Assembly (NCBI GenBank): GCA_036381195.1
Contig: DASVDH010000127.1
Coordinates: 62,001-126,000 of the forward strand
Reading direction: 5' to 3'
Length of the DNA stretch: 64,000 nt
Source: RSA9 sp036381195
Lineage (GTDB): Bacteria > Gemmatimonadota > Gemmatimonadetes > Longimicrobiales > RSA9
This document shows, piece after piece, positions 1-8,171 of this stretch. The translations under genes were made by a program, and so were the position numbers. Position 1 is the first letter of the stretch, and each line of letters starts with the position of its first letter. The notes under the pieces are model-generated. The model made no database searches, was not told where the DNA came from, and saw nothing but the letters and a program-made list of their open reading frames with translations.

Positions 1-1
1 G

Positions 2-355
2 GTGGGCCTCTCCATGATGGGTCTGGTGGTGGCGGCGCTGGGGCGCCGGCGCCTGCTGTACGCGTGGGTCGCGCTGCTAGTGCTGCTGGCGCTGGCCGGG
101 CTGGCCGACTTCTATCGCTGGTCCTACGACTACGGCCACAACCTCGACCACGAGCGTGCGATCATCAAGGTCCCGGGCATGACCTACCAGCCGCCGCTCA
201 TCGGGTCGAAGCAGCTCCTGAACTTCCGTGCGCACTCGTGGCCGGGCGCGGGCGGCTGGATCGCGATCGGCGCGGGCGCCCTCGCCTCGCTGGCCGCGGC
301 GCGCGAGCTGATCCTCGCGCGCCGGCTGCGCCGGGCAGCGAGGGAGGCGGGGTGA
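2..355 (+). CDS. nos-cluster accessory membrane protein (5' end outside window)
   Basis: The reading frame is open to the left edge, so this is the C-terminal part of a longer protein. It has one strong hydrophobic segment at the start (after the LGRRRLLYAW stretch), an extracytoplasmic part with DFYRWSYDYGHNLD and KVPGMTYQPPLIG, a second hydrophobic segment near the end, and an Arg-rich tail. The DYGHNLD / YQPPLIG / KQLLNF pattern is what I recall for a small membrane protein found next to nosD in clade II (atypical) nitrous oxide reductase clusters; its role is unknown, possibly copper or electron delivery to NosZ. Its stop overlaps the nosD start by four bases, so the two are probably translationally coupled. 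The family assignment is from memory of the motif, and the true start lies upstream. Confidence 0.7.
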   Translation: MGLSMMGLVVAALGRRRLLYAWVALLVLLALAGLADFYRWSYDYGHNLDHERAIIKVPGMTYQPPLIGSKQLLNFRAHSWPGAGGWIAIGAGALASLAAARELILARRLRRAAREAG

Positions 356-1836
356 GCCGGCACGTTCCGCGAGCGGTCGGGCGCCGCGCGTCCGCGCGGC
401 GTACCGACATTCGTGCGCCGACTCGCGGAGAGCGGCGGTTCGCGCCGGCCCGTGTGGGCGGCCCCCGGCAGCGGCGCACCCGCCTCCGCGCGTGGGGGTG
501 GGCGGCCGCCCCGCTGCTCCTCGTGCTGGCGGCTTGCGGGCCGGAGCGGCCGCCGAGCCCGCACGACCACGCGGCCCACGGCCACACGCCGCGGGCCGCC
601 GCGCCGGCTCATGTCTCCACGACCGTCCCGGCGCAGGAGGACGCCTTGCACCGGGCAGCCGCCACGGCCGCGCGGCCCGGCACCATCGCGTGGCTGGTCG
701 CGCACGCGGAGCGGGGCGCGCGCGTCGTCGTGCCGCCGGGCGTGTACCGCGAGCCGACCATCGTGGTGGACCGGCCGATCGAGCTGGTGGGCCTGCCCGG
801 CGCGGTACTGGACGGCGAGGGCGAGCGCGAGATCCTCGTGATCGCGGCGGACAGCGTCACGGTGCGGGGCCTCGAGTTCCGGGACGTAGGCGTGAGCTAC
901 ATCGAGGACCGCGCGGCGGTCCGGGCGGACGGCGTGCGCGCGTGCACGATCGAGGACAACCGCTTCGACAACGCATTCTTCGCCATCTACGTCGCCGGCT
1001 CCAGCGACTGCCGCATCGCCGGCAACGTGATCCGTGGCCGCGCGCGCAGCGAGGCGTCGTCGGGCAACGCCATCCACCTGTGGAACTCGCGGCGCATCCG
1101 CATCGCGGGCAACCGGATCGAGGGGCACCGGGACGGCATCTACCTGGAGTTCGTGGAGGACAGCGAGATCCTCGACAACACGAGCACCGGCAACCTGCGC
1201 TACGGCCTGCACTTCATGTTCTCCGACCGCTGCCGTTACGAGGGCAACGTGTTCCGGCGGAACGGCGCGGGCGTGGCGGTGATGTACACGCGGCATGTCG
1301 AAATGAGGCGCAATCGGTTCGAGGACAACCAGGGCAGCGCATCGTTCGGGCTGCTGCTGAAGGACATCTCGGACAGCCGCGTGGAGCGTAACGTCTTCCG
1401 GTCCAACACCGTGGGGCTCTACGCGGAGGGTTCGAACCGCACCCTCGTCGAGGACAACGACTTCGTCGCCAACGGGTGGGCGGTGCGGATCCTGGCCAAC
1501 TCGCTGGACAACGAGTTCCGGGGCAACAACTTCACGGGCAACACGTTCGACGTCGCGACGAACTCCCGCTCGAGCTACAGCACGTTCGAGTACAACCATT
1601 GGGACGCCTACCGCGGCTACGACCTGGACCGTGACGGGACGGGCGACGTGCCGCACTACCCCGTCCGGCTGTTCTCGCTGCTGGTCGAGCGCAACGAGCC
1701 GGCGCTCGCGCTGCTGCGCAGCCCGTTCGTCTCGCTGCTGGACGCGGCGGAACGCGTGCTGCCCGTGCTCACGCCGGAGGCGCTGGTCGACCGCGCACCC
1801 GCGATGCGCGCGTTCACCCGGGAGGAGGCGTCGTGA
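352..1836 (+). CDS. nosD: NosD, periplasmic copper-processing beta-helix protein
   Basis: About 494 residues, starting at a GTG that overlaps the preceding stop. After a basic N-terminus comes a hydrophobic stretch ending in the lipobox-like LVLAACG, then a His-rich linker (HDHAAHGHT) that could bind metal. Residues from about 100 to 440 are a parallel beta-helix (CASH domain) with repeated N-R-F-x-x-N turns such as DNRFDNAFF, GNRIEGHRDG and RNRFEDNQG. NosD works with the ABC transporter NosFY to mature the CuZ cluster of NosZ in the periplasm, probably by handling sulfur. Lipid anchoring is inferred from the lipobox. A more upstream start would overlap the previous gene by almost 300 bases and is unlikely. 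Followed by nosF with a four-base overlap. Confidence 0.93.
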   Translation: MSRHVPRAVGRRASARRTDIRAPTRGERRFAPARVGGPRQRRTRLRAWGWAAAPLLLVLAACGPERPPSPHDHAAHGHTPRAAAPAHVSTTVPAQEDALHRAAATAARPGTIAWLVAHAERGARVVVPPGVYREPTIVVDRPIELVGLPGAVLDGEGEREILVIAADSVTVRGLEFRDVGVSYIEDRAAVRADGVRACTIEDNRFDNAFFAIYVAGSSDCRIAGNVIRGRARSEASSGNAIHLWNSRRIRIAGNRIEGHRDGIYLEFVEDSEILDNTSTGNLRYGLHFMFSDRCRYEGNVFRRNGAGVAVMYTRHVEMRRNRFEDNQGSASFGLLLKDISDSRVERNVFRSNTVGLYAEGSNRTLVEDNDFVANGWAVRILANSLDNEFRGNNFTGNTFDVATNSRSSYSTFEYNHWDAYRGYDLDRDGTGDVPHYPVRLFSLLVERNEPALALLRSPFVSLLDAAERVLPVLTPEALVDRAPAMRAFTREEAS

Positions 1837-2543
1837 TCCGGCTCGAGGGCGTGTGCAAGCGGTACGGCCGGCTGGACGTGCTGAAGGGCATCGATCTGGA
1901 GTTCGAGGCCGGGACGGTCACCGCGGTCGCGGGGCCGAACGGCTCGGGCAAGAGCACGCTGCTCCGGATCGTGCTGGGGCTGGTGCGGCCGGACCACGGC
2001 CGCGTCTACTTCGACGGCCGCCCGCTGAATGGGGACTGGCGCTACCGCGAGCGCGTGGGCTACATGCCGCAGGCGCCCGCCTTCCCGGAGAACCTGACGG
2101 GCGCGGAGGTGCTGGCCCTGCTGAAGGACCTGCGCGGCAACCCGGCGGGCACCGACGAGGAGCTGCTGGACGCGTTCGCGCTCGCGCCGGAGCTGGACAA
2201 GCCGGTCCGCACGCTGTCGACCGGCACGCGGCAGAAAGTGAGCGCGGCCGCCGCGTTCCTGTTCCGCCCGGACGTGCTGGTGCTGGACGAGCCGACCGCA
2301 GGACTCGACCCATCGGCGAGCGCGGCGCTGAAGGACAAGATCCTGCGGGAAAAGGCGGCCGGCCGGACGTTCCTCCTCTCGTCCCACATCATGAGCGAGC
2401 TGGAGGAGCTGTCCGACCGCGTGGTCTTCCTGCTGGACGGCGCGGTGCGCTACGCGGGCCCGGCGCTCGGGCTGGCCGCGGAGACCGGGCAGGTCAACCT
2501 CGAGCGGGCGGCCGCCCAGCTCATGCGCAGGGAGGCGTCGTGA
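1833..2543 (+). CDS. nosF: NosF, ABC transporter ATPase for nitrous oxide reductase maturation
   Basis: A 236-residue ABC ATPase. Walker A is GPNGSGKST near residue 35, the signature loop is the degenerate LSTGTRQK typical of NosF/CcmA-like ATPases, and Walker B with the D-loop is VLVLDEPTAGLDP; the switch His is in LLSSHIMSELEEL. It energises the NosY permease, and the NosDFY complex supports CuZ assembly in NosZ. The ATG overlaps the nosD stop (ATGA) and its own stop overlaps the nosY start (GTGA), so the series is almost certainly one transcript. Confidence 0.94.
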   Translation: MIRLEGVCKRYGRLDVLKGIDLEFEAGTVTAVAGPNGSGKSTLLRIVLGLVRPDHGRVYFDGRPLNGDWRYRERVGYMPQAPAFPENLTGAEVLALLKDLRGNPAGTDEELLDAFALAPELDKPVRTLSTGTRQKVSAAAAFLFRPDVLVLDEPTAGLDPSASAALKDKILREKAAGRTFLLSSHIMSELEELSDRVVFLLDGAVRYAGPALGLAAETGQVNLERAAAQLMRREAS

Positions 2544-3331
2544 ACACCGCCGCCAAGGTCGTCCGGTACGAGCTGCGGGACATGGTGCGCAGCCGCTGGG
2601 TGCTCGCGTACGCGCTGTTCTTCCTCGGCTTCTGCGAGCTGTTGTTCCGCACGCAGGGCAGCGGGACGCGCGTGCTGCTCAGCCTGGTCAACGTCGTGCT
2701 GCTGCTGGTGCCGCTGGTCGCGATCGTGTTCGGCACCGTCTACCTCTACGGCTCGCGCGCCTTCATCGAGCTGCTGCTCGCGCAGCCGCTGAGCCGCGGG
2801 CGGCTGTTCGCGGGGCTGTACAGCGGGCTCGCCGCGTCCCTGGCCGGGGCGTTCCTGGTGGGCGTCGGCATCCCGTTCGCGGTACACGGGGCAGGGGAGC
2901 CGGGCGTGTACGGCACGCTGCTGGTGCTGGCGCTGTGCGGCGCGCTCCTGACCTTCGTCTTCACCGGCCTCGCCTTCTGGATCGCGACGCACTTCGAGGA
3001 CCGGCTCAAGGGCTTCGGCGCCGCGATCCTGCTGTGGCTTGCCTTCGCGATCGTGTACGACGGCGTGGTGCTCGTCGTCGCCGGCGCGTTCGCGGACTAC
3101 CCGCTCGAGCGGGCCATGATCACGCTGATGCTGCTGAACCCGGTGGACCTGGCGCGCGTGCTGATGCTGCTGCGGCTCGACGTCGCGGCGCTCATGGGCT
3201 ACACGGGCGCCGCGTTCGAGCGGTTCTTCGGCAGCGCGGCGGGCGCGGCGCTGGCCCTGGCAGCGCTGCTGGCGTGGTGGGCCGGGCCGGTCGCGCTGGG
3301 GCTGCGGGCGTTTCGGCGGAAGGATTTTTGA
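2540..3331 (+). CDS. nosY: NosY, ABC transporter permease
   Basis: About 263 residues starting at a GTG that overlaps the nosF stop. Six hydrophobic segments can be seen, from ALFFLGFCELLF at the N-terminus to LALAALLAWWAGPVAL near the C-terminus, with a short periplasmic loop VHGAGEPG between segments 3 and 4. The SRAFIELLLAQPLSR segment is the typical NosY/ABC-2 coupling helix region. It forms the membrane part of NosDFY. This is the last gene of the nos series; the bases after it hold no continuation of the operon on this strand. Confidence 0.92.
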   Translation: MNTAAKVVRYELRDMVRSRWVLAYALFFLGFCELLFRTQGSGTRVLLSLVNVVLLLVPLVAIVFGTVYLYGSRAFIELLLAQPLSRGRLFAGLYSGLAASLAGAFLVGVGIPFAVHGAGEPGVYGTLLVLALCGALLTFVFTGLAFWIATHFEDRLKGFGAAILLWLAFAIVYDGVVLVVAGAFADYPLERAMITLMLLNPVDLARVLMLLRLDVAALMGYTGAAFERFFGSAAGAALALAALLAWWAGPVALGLRAFRRKDF

Positions 3332-3439
3332 GGGAGGTGCGGGGGGCGGCGATGCCACGCGGCGCTGCTGCCGCCGGCGGACCAACGGATCCGCGTCGCG
3401 CCTGCTGAGTCGCCAGCCAGCTCATCCCGACGGCAGCCG

Positions 3440-3770
3440 CTATGCCGCGGATCGCCTGCCCCTCGCGATCGCGGCCCCGATCTCCTTCCGGCTCGATGCG
3501 AGCGCGAGGAGGGCTCGAACCAGCAGGTCCAGCGACACCGAGGGATCACTCGACTCCATCTTCGCCACCCGCGACTGGCTCGACCCGAGCCGGCGAGCCA
3601 GCGCCGCCTGCGACAGCCCCTGCTCGGTCCTCTTCTCCCGAAGCGCGCGGCTGAGTGCCAGCTTCAGCTCCACGTAGGCCGCATGCCCCGGCGAGACCTC
3701 CAGGAACTCCTCGGCCGTCCCAACTCTCCATCCGGCCTTTCTCCAGGCGCTCGCGCTTGCTCTTCTCCAT
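3440..3770 (-). pseudogene. XRE-family helix-turn-helix regulator, frameshifted near its N-terminus
   Basis: The downstream part encodes a canonical HTH: LREKRTEQGLSQAALARRLG, then SSQSRVAKMESSDPSVSLDLLVRAL, of the HigA/antitoxin-like XRE class. A good ATG at 3770 reads MEKSKRERLEK, but then falls into another frame. One extra A in the AAA at 3738-3740 separates it from AGWRVGTAEEFLEVSPG, which joins the HTH smoothly. Removing one base would give a protein of about 109 residues. Without that, the HTH frame has only an internal GTG (3673) as start and a stop just upstream. Either a recent frameshift or a sequencing error. In intact relatives this class usually autoregulates a small toxin-antitoxin operon; see the palindrome at 3887. 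Confidence 0.6.
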
Positions 3771-3784
3771 CTGGCGACTCGCTC

Positions 3785-3876
3785 CTACTCTGCCGCGGCG
3801 TCGTAGCGGCGCAACCGCGCCTTGCTCGCCTCGATCACCCACCGCGGCGTCTTCGCGGCTTGTCCGGCGGCTCCAT
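3785..3876 (-). pseudogene. Remnant of a small ORF upstream of the HTH gene
   Basis: In the frame ending with TAG at 3785-3787 the sequence reads KTPRWVIEASKARLRRYDA before the stop, which looks protein-like and sits directly ahead of the HTH gene with a 14-base gap. The frame has no in-frame ATG, GTG or TTG that would include this part; the nearby ATG at 3876 (MEPPDKPR) is in another frame and stops after 13 codons. It may be the decayed partner of the HTH gene. I do not recognise the family. Confidence 0.3.
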
Positions 3877-3886
3877 GGCTGCAATC

Positions 3887-3904
3887 TATGTCAGATCCGA
3901 CATA
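3887..3904. promoter_or_regulatory. Palindrome, candidate operator of the HTH module
   Basis: The 18 bases TATGTCAGATCCGACATA form an inverted repeat (TATGTC / GACATA) whose centre is also nearly symmetrical. It lies just upstream, on the minus strand, of the decayed small ORF and HTH gene, where an autoregulated XRE operon would have its operator. A half-site TGTCAGAT recurs at 3950-3957. This is one of the few AT-containing spots in the region. Binding is inferred. Confidence 0.45.
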
Positions 3905-4422
3905 CCTGCAGGGGGCCGTCTACCGGACTCACGTGCGGAGCGGAGGGCCTGTCAGATAGCCTGTGGGCATTACGACAGCCCCTGCTGCGTGCCGACGTTG
4001 CATGGATTCACGTCAGGGCCCCGTCCCGCGAGGGGCCTGTCCGGGACCGCGCGAAGCACGCTGACCTCGAGCACGGGTGGCGCCCCGGCGAGTTCGAGTA
4101 GCTGGGTACGCATCCCTGGCTGGACGGCGCCCTCGGGGATGCTACCGGCCAGAACACCGCCGCGGCCGGTGATCTCGAAGATCGCTCAATCTGAAATCGC
4201 GTTTCCGCTCTTGGCCACTCCGCAGACGCGTGCGGCGCATGACGCCACATTCCAGACCCCAATCTCCGCCAACGTTCCGCACCCCTGTGCACTTGCGTGA
4301 GGCATCTCGCCTTGGCACAACGCGGCTTTGTCAGGTCGCGTCCGGTCACGGGAATCCGCCCTGGCGAGGGAGAGCGGCGGGCGCCGGTGCCGCCGCGCAG
4401 CACATCGGGCTTTCCTGGCGGA

Positions 4423-4483
4423 GGCGCGGCGAAGTCCCCCACCCGGCGCGGCACGCCTCGGCGCCGGGGGACTTCGCCGCGCC
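4423..4483. repeat. 18-base perfect inverted repeat with a third related arm
   Basis: The arm at 4423-4440 (GGCGCGGCGAAGTCCCCC) is perfectly complementary to 4466-4483, with a 25-base spacer. A third partial copy, GCGGCGAAGTCCC, follows at 4488-4500, and weaker versions (TTCGCCGCGC, GGGGCGAAGTTCCC) occur to about 4565. It lies in a gene-free stretch (3905-4885) in which no frame shows convincing protein features. It could be a cruciform or transcript hairpin, or the debris of a dispersed repeat. Confidence 0.7.
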
Positions 4484-4891
4484 CGGTGCGGCGAAGTCCC
4501 GACGTATCCGCGCACGGCTCGTCTGCGGTGGAAATTCGCCGCGCTGGGCAGGGGCGAAGTTCCCACTCGAGGGGCGAATGAAGCCGATGATGGAAGTTGA
4601 CCGCGTCCAGCGCGGTCAGGTCCGCCCGCGACCGCGCAACGGGTGCGCCGGTGGGACGTTCTCGCGTGCGGCCCCGCCTCGCACAGGACGGCGGCCGGCA
4701 CAGCACGGGCGGGGAGTGCGCCCGGCTCGGCAGGACCTGACCAAGCAATGACAACGTCGTTGTAGGCGGGCTCCCGGACGTTGCCGAACCTCAGCGAGAA
4801 CCGACCGCCAAGCACCGAACGCCACCCATCACCACACCACGGATCCGCCCGAGCCGGCCGACCCGCCCCGCCGCGCCCGGCCGGTCCCTCG

Positions 4892-4955
4892 CCGCCACGG
4901 AGCCCTCACCGCCCAGCCGATCAGCCGCCGCCACGGAGCCCTCACCGCCCGGCCG
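4892..4955. repeat. 28-base direct repeat, two copies
   Basis: The unit CCGCCACGGAGCCCTCACCG continues with CCC, a purine and GCCG. Copies are at 4892-4919 and 4928-4955 with one mismatch and a 36-base period. It is within a Pro/Arg-codon-like, C-rich tract that shows no protein features in any frame. Confidence 0.75.
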
Positions 4956-5019
4956 CTCCCCCGCCTACGCGCAGACTCCGCCGCCGGAACAGCCTCCTCA
5001 CTCACGCCGCGCCGCCCGC

Positions 5020-5165
5020 CTCACTCCCTCCTCAGCGCCGCCTCACCCCCTCAGCGCCCCCTCACTCCTCCTCAGCCGCCCGGCCCACTCCCTCAGCCCC
5101 CCTCACTCCTTCTCAGCCGCCCGGCTCACTCCCCCCTCAGCCCTCCTCACTCCCTCCTCAGCCCC
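5020..5165. repeat. Tandem purine-rich degenerate repeat ending in the stop codon of the exporter operon
   Basis: On the minus strand about seven imperfect units of the type GCTGAGGAGGGAGTGAGG follow one another, some with an added CCGGGCGGC. The first unit contains the last codons and the TGA of the permease gene that ends at 5147, and every unit carries further TGA triplets. The array therefore forms the 3' untranslated part of the operon. Runs of G suggest possible G-quadruplex formation in the RNA. Confidence 0.7.
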
Positions 5166-6310
5166 ACCGCCACCACCATCTTCGCCGCCCGCCGCGCCGG
5201 CAGCAGCCCGCCGATGAACCCCATGATGGCCGCGAAGACGAGCCCCTGGAGCAGGATCCCGGGCGTGATGCGGAACGCGAACGCCAGCTCGCCGAAGGAC
5301 TGCCAGTTCGTCGTGCTGGTCTGGATGCCGTTGATGGGCAGCGCGAGCAGACAGCCGAGCACGCCGCCGGCCAACGCCAGGAACACGGCCTCGAGCAGGA
5401 ACGACGCCAGGATGCTGCGGCGCCGGAAGCCGAGCGTCTGGAGCAACGCGATCTCGCGCGTGCGGCCCGCGACCATCGCGTCCATCGTGTTGATCGCGCC
5501 GAAGACCGCGCCGACGGCCATGACGCCGGTCACCAGGTAGGCGATCACGCGCAGCAGGGTGCCGAGGAAGCTGGACTGCTCCGCATAGAAATCCGATTCC
5601 CGCTTGACCTGGACCTGCAGCCGCGGGTCTCCCTCCACGCGGGCCTTGAACGCATCGAACGAGGTGGGGTCCTCGAGCCGCAGGGCCACGGTCTGGTAGA
5701 CCGGGCCGCGGAACACGGGCATGAGGGTCTCGGCATCCCCCCAGACCTCGGACTCGAACGCGCTGCCGTCCGCCTCGAAGTGCCCGACGACGGTGAAGTC
5801 CTGCTGCCCGAAGCGGAGCTTGTCCCCGATCTGCGTGTTGGCCATGCGGCCGACGAGACCCTTTCCCACGATCACCTCGGCGCGCCCCGGCTCGAACGCG
5901 CGGCCGGCCACGATGTGGACGGCGTCACGGACGGCGAACGCTTCGGGGCCCACGCCGCGCACCGGCATGTGTGTCTCGGTGCCGTCCACCCGCGGCTTGG
6001 CGACGACGACGTAGACGTCTGCCGTGACCATGGGCCGGCCATCCGGGAGGCGCGCGATGCCCGGCATGCTGCGAATCACCGCGGCACTCTCGCGCGTGAT
6101 GCCGCTCGAGATCTCCGCGTCCGCACCCTTGCGCAGCACGATCACGTTGTCCTGCCGGCCGGTCGAGACCATCGCCGAGCGGAAGCCGTTCGCGAGCGCG
6201 AGCATGCCGATGAAGGTGAGGACGACGAAGGCGACGCCGAGCGCCGTCGCGAGGCTGGTCGCGGGCCGGCGCAACAGGCTCCGGATGTTGTAAATGATCG
6301 GGATCTTCAT
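5147..6310 (-). CDS. MacB/LolC-type ABC exporter permease (distal)
   Basis: About 387 residues with the MacB/FtsX plan: an N-terminal membrane helix (residues about 20-45, after MKIPIIYNIRSLLRRPATS), a large periplasmic domain of some 220 residues, and three C-terminal helices ending in PARRAAKMVVAVGL. The start MKIPIIYN overlaps the stop of the upstream permease gene by four bases (ATGA). With the other permease, the ATPase and the adaptor it makes a complete tripartite-type exporter; the substrate (macrolide-like compound, peptide or lipid) cannot be told from sequence. The last codons lie inside a degenerate tandem repeat. Confidence 0.88.
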   Translation of the reverse strand: MKIPIIYNIRSLLRRPATSLATALGVAFVVLTFIGMLALANGFRSAMVSTGRQDNVIVLRKGADAEISSGITRESAAVIRSMPGIARLPDGRPMVTADVYVVVAKPRVDGTETHMPVRGVGPEAFAVRDAVHIVAGRAFEPGRAEVIVGKGLVGRMANTQIGDKLRFGQQDFTVVGHFEADGSAFESEVWGDAETLMPVFRGPVYQTVALRLEDPTSFDAFKARVEGDPRLQVQVKRESDFYAEQSSFLGTLLRVIAYLVTGVMAVGAVFGAINTMDAMVAGRTREIALLQTLGFRRRSILASFLLEAVFLALAGGVLGCLLALPINGIQTSTTNWQSFGELAFAFRITPGILLQGLVFAAIMGFIGGLLPARRAAKMVVAVGLRRE

Positions 6311-7458
6311 GCCACGTACCTCAGCGCGTCGACGACCTTGAGGCGGGCGGACTGCCACGCCGGCACGGCCGCGCTCACGGCCGCGATGAGCAGCGCGATG
6401 GCGGCCGCCATCAGCGCCACGCCAGGCGTGACGGCGAGCCCGGGTACGAACCCGCCGAGGTCGAACTCGGCGAAGTTGAAGAGCAGCAGCGCGCCGCCGA
6501 GGCCGAGCGCGAGCCCGAGCCCGGCGATGACCAGCGATTCCGCGACGACGAGCCGCAGCACGGCCCCGTCCGTGAAGCCGAGCGTCTTGAGCACGGCGAT
6601 CTCACCGAAGCGCTCGCGCGCGGACATTGCCATCGTGTTCGCGGAGACCATCAGGATCGCGAAGACGACGGCCATGCCGATCGCGTTCAGGAAGAACCCA
6701 ATGTTGCCGTACATGCCGACGAAGGCGAGGTTGAACGCCTTCTCGGTCTGCGAGCGGGTGGGCGAGGCGGAGTTCTCGTAGGTCGCGTCGATGGCCTGCG
6801 CGATCTGGGGCGCGCGGTCCGGGTCGCTCACGCCCAGGACGTACCAGCCCACGAAGCCCTCGCCGCCCATCTGCGCGCGCATGATCTCGTCGAGGTAGCG
6901 GTGGTGAAACAGGAGCGAGCTCTCGTCGAAGCCCCTGCGCCCCGCCTGGTAGACGCCGCGGATCGTGAAGCGATGCTCGCCCGGGTAGATCGTGCCCTGG
7001 AGCGTGATCGTCTGGCCGACCGTCCAGCCGAAGCGCTCCATGAGCCGGATGCCGACCAGCGCACCCGTGCGGTCCGCCATGAACGCAGCGCGGTGCTCGT
7101 CGGAGACCACGATCTCCGGGTAGAGGGAGAGGTAGCCCTCGTCCACCGCGTAGTTCGCGAAGAAGTTGCGCGGGTCCTGGTAGATGCCGCCGAACCAGGA
7201 CGCGTAGCTCACCGTGTGCACGCCCTCCTGCGCGGCCAGGCGCGCGCGGTAGGCCAGCGGCAACGGGAAGACGATGCCGAGCCTGTTGCTGACGATCAGG
7301 CGCGACTCGCTGCCGACGTCGCCCACCGTCTGGAGCGTGTGCAGGAAGGTGCGCAGCGTCACGAAGAGGAAGAGCGCGATGCCCAGGCCGAGCACGGTGA
7401 GGATCGTGCGGCGCAGGCGACGGCGCAGGTTCGCGCGCACCAGGGTCGCGCGGGTCAT
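6307..7458 (-). CDS. MacB/LolC-type ABC exporter permease (proximal)
   Basis: 383 residues, again MacB_PCD plus FtsX: N-terminal helix TILTVLGLGIALFLFVTLRT, periplasmic domain, then helices around GNIGFFLNAIGMAVVFAILM, LVVAESLVIAGLGLALGLGG and ALMAAAIALLIAAVSAAVPA. The motif ERFGEIAVLKTLGFTDG between helices 2 and 3 is the usual cytoplasmic coupling segment. It is a different sequence from the second permease, so the transporter is probably a heterodimer. Its ATG overlaps the end of the ATPase gene. Confidence 0.88.
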   Translation of the reverse strand: MTRATLVRANLRRRLRRTILTVLGLGIALFLFVTLRTFLHTLQTVGDVGSESRLIVSNRLGIVFPLPLAYRARLAAQEGVHTVSYASWFGGIYQDPRNFFANYAVDEGYLSLYPEIVVSDEHRAAFMADRTGALVGIRLMERFGWTVGQTITLQGTIYPGEHRFTIRGVYQAGRRGFDESSLLFHHRYLDEIMRAQMGGEGFVGWYVLGVSDPDRAPQIAQAIDATYENSASPTRSQTEKAFNLAFVGMYGNIGFFLNAIGMAVVFAILMVSANTMAMSARERFGEIAVLKTLGFTDGAVLRLVVAESLVIAGLGLALGLGGALLLFNFAEFDLGGFVPGLAVTPGVALMAAAIALLIAAVSAAVPAWQSARLKVVDALRYVA

Positions 7459-8171
7459 TGTGCGCTCCCGCCGGCCGGCGCCGGCCGGGCGACGCTCCGG
7501 GCCTCCAGCAGCGCGCCCTTCTCGAGGTGCAGCGTGCGGCCCGCCCGCTCGGCGGCGTGCGGGTCGTGCGTCACCATGACGATCGTCTTGTGGAACTCGC
7601 GGTTGAGCCGCTCGAGCAGCTCGAGGATCTCCTCGGCGGAGCGGCTATCCAGGTCGCCGGTCGGCTCATCCGCGAGGATCAGGGTGGGGTCGGTCACGAT
7701 CGCGCGCGCGATGCCCACGCGCTGCTCCTGCCCGCCCGAGAGCTGGCGCGGGTAGTGGTGCATGCGCTCCTCGAGGCCGACGATGCGCAGCGCCGTCTCG
7801 GCGTGCTCGCGCCGCTCCTTCTTCTTGAGCGGCGTGAGCAGCAGCGGCAGCTCGACGTTCTGGAGCGCGGTCAGCACCGGGATCAGGTTGTAGAGCTGGA
7901 AGATGAACCCGACGTGCCGCGCGCGCCACGCCGCGAGCTGCCTGGGCTTCATCTGCGAGATCTCCTCGCCCGCGACGCGGATGCTCCCCGACGACGGGGT
8001 GTCCAGGCCCGCGAGCAGGTTGAGCAGCGTCGTCTTGCCGCTGCCCGACGGGCCCATGAGCGCGAGGAACTCGCCCTGCTCGATCGTCAGGTCCAGGTTC
8101 TCGAGCACCGGGACCGCGACGGTGTCCCGGCGGTAGACCTTGCTGACGCCCTGCACTTCGACCAGCGCCAT
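7455..8171 (-). CDS. MacB/LolD-type ABC ATPase
   Basis: 238 residues. Walker A GPSGSGKTT, Q-loop in GFIFQLYNLIPVLTALQNV (typical of MacB/LolD), signature LSGGQEQRVGIARA (E in place of the more common second Q), Walker B LILADEPTGDLDS, switch His in MVTHDPHAAE. It begins one base before the end of the adaptor gene (TGATG), so the genes are coupled. It drives the two permeases encoded downstream. The Pro/Ala-rich C-terminal tail is not conserved in the family. Confidence 0.92.
   Translation of the reverse strand: MALVEVQGVSKVYRRDTVAVPVLENLDLTIEQGEFLALMGPSGSGKTTLLNLLAGLDTPSSGSIRVAGEEISQMKPRQLAAWRARHVGFIFQLYNLIPVLTALQNVELPLLLTPLKKKERREHAETALRIVGLEERMHHYPRQLSGGQEQRVGIARAIVTDPTLILADEPTGDLDSRSAEEILELLERLNREFHKTIVMVTHDPHAAERAGRTLHLEKGALLEARSVARPAPAGGSAQ

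Noticed and set aside
4008..4815. Several overlapping frames of 170-250 codons in the gene-free region
   Set aside because: All are Arg/Pro/Ala-rich with no domain, signal peptide or ribosome site, and they overlap each other on both strands; repeats explain the openness.
7455..8171. GGQEQR in the ABC signature as a defect
   Set aside because: The residue after GGQ varies in this family; the Ser-Gly-Gly-Gln core and Walker motifs are intact.
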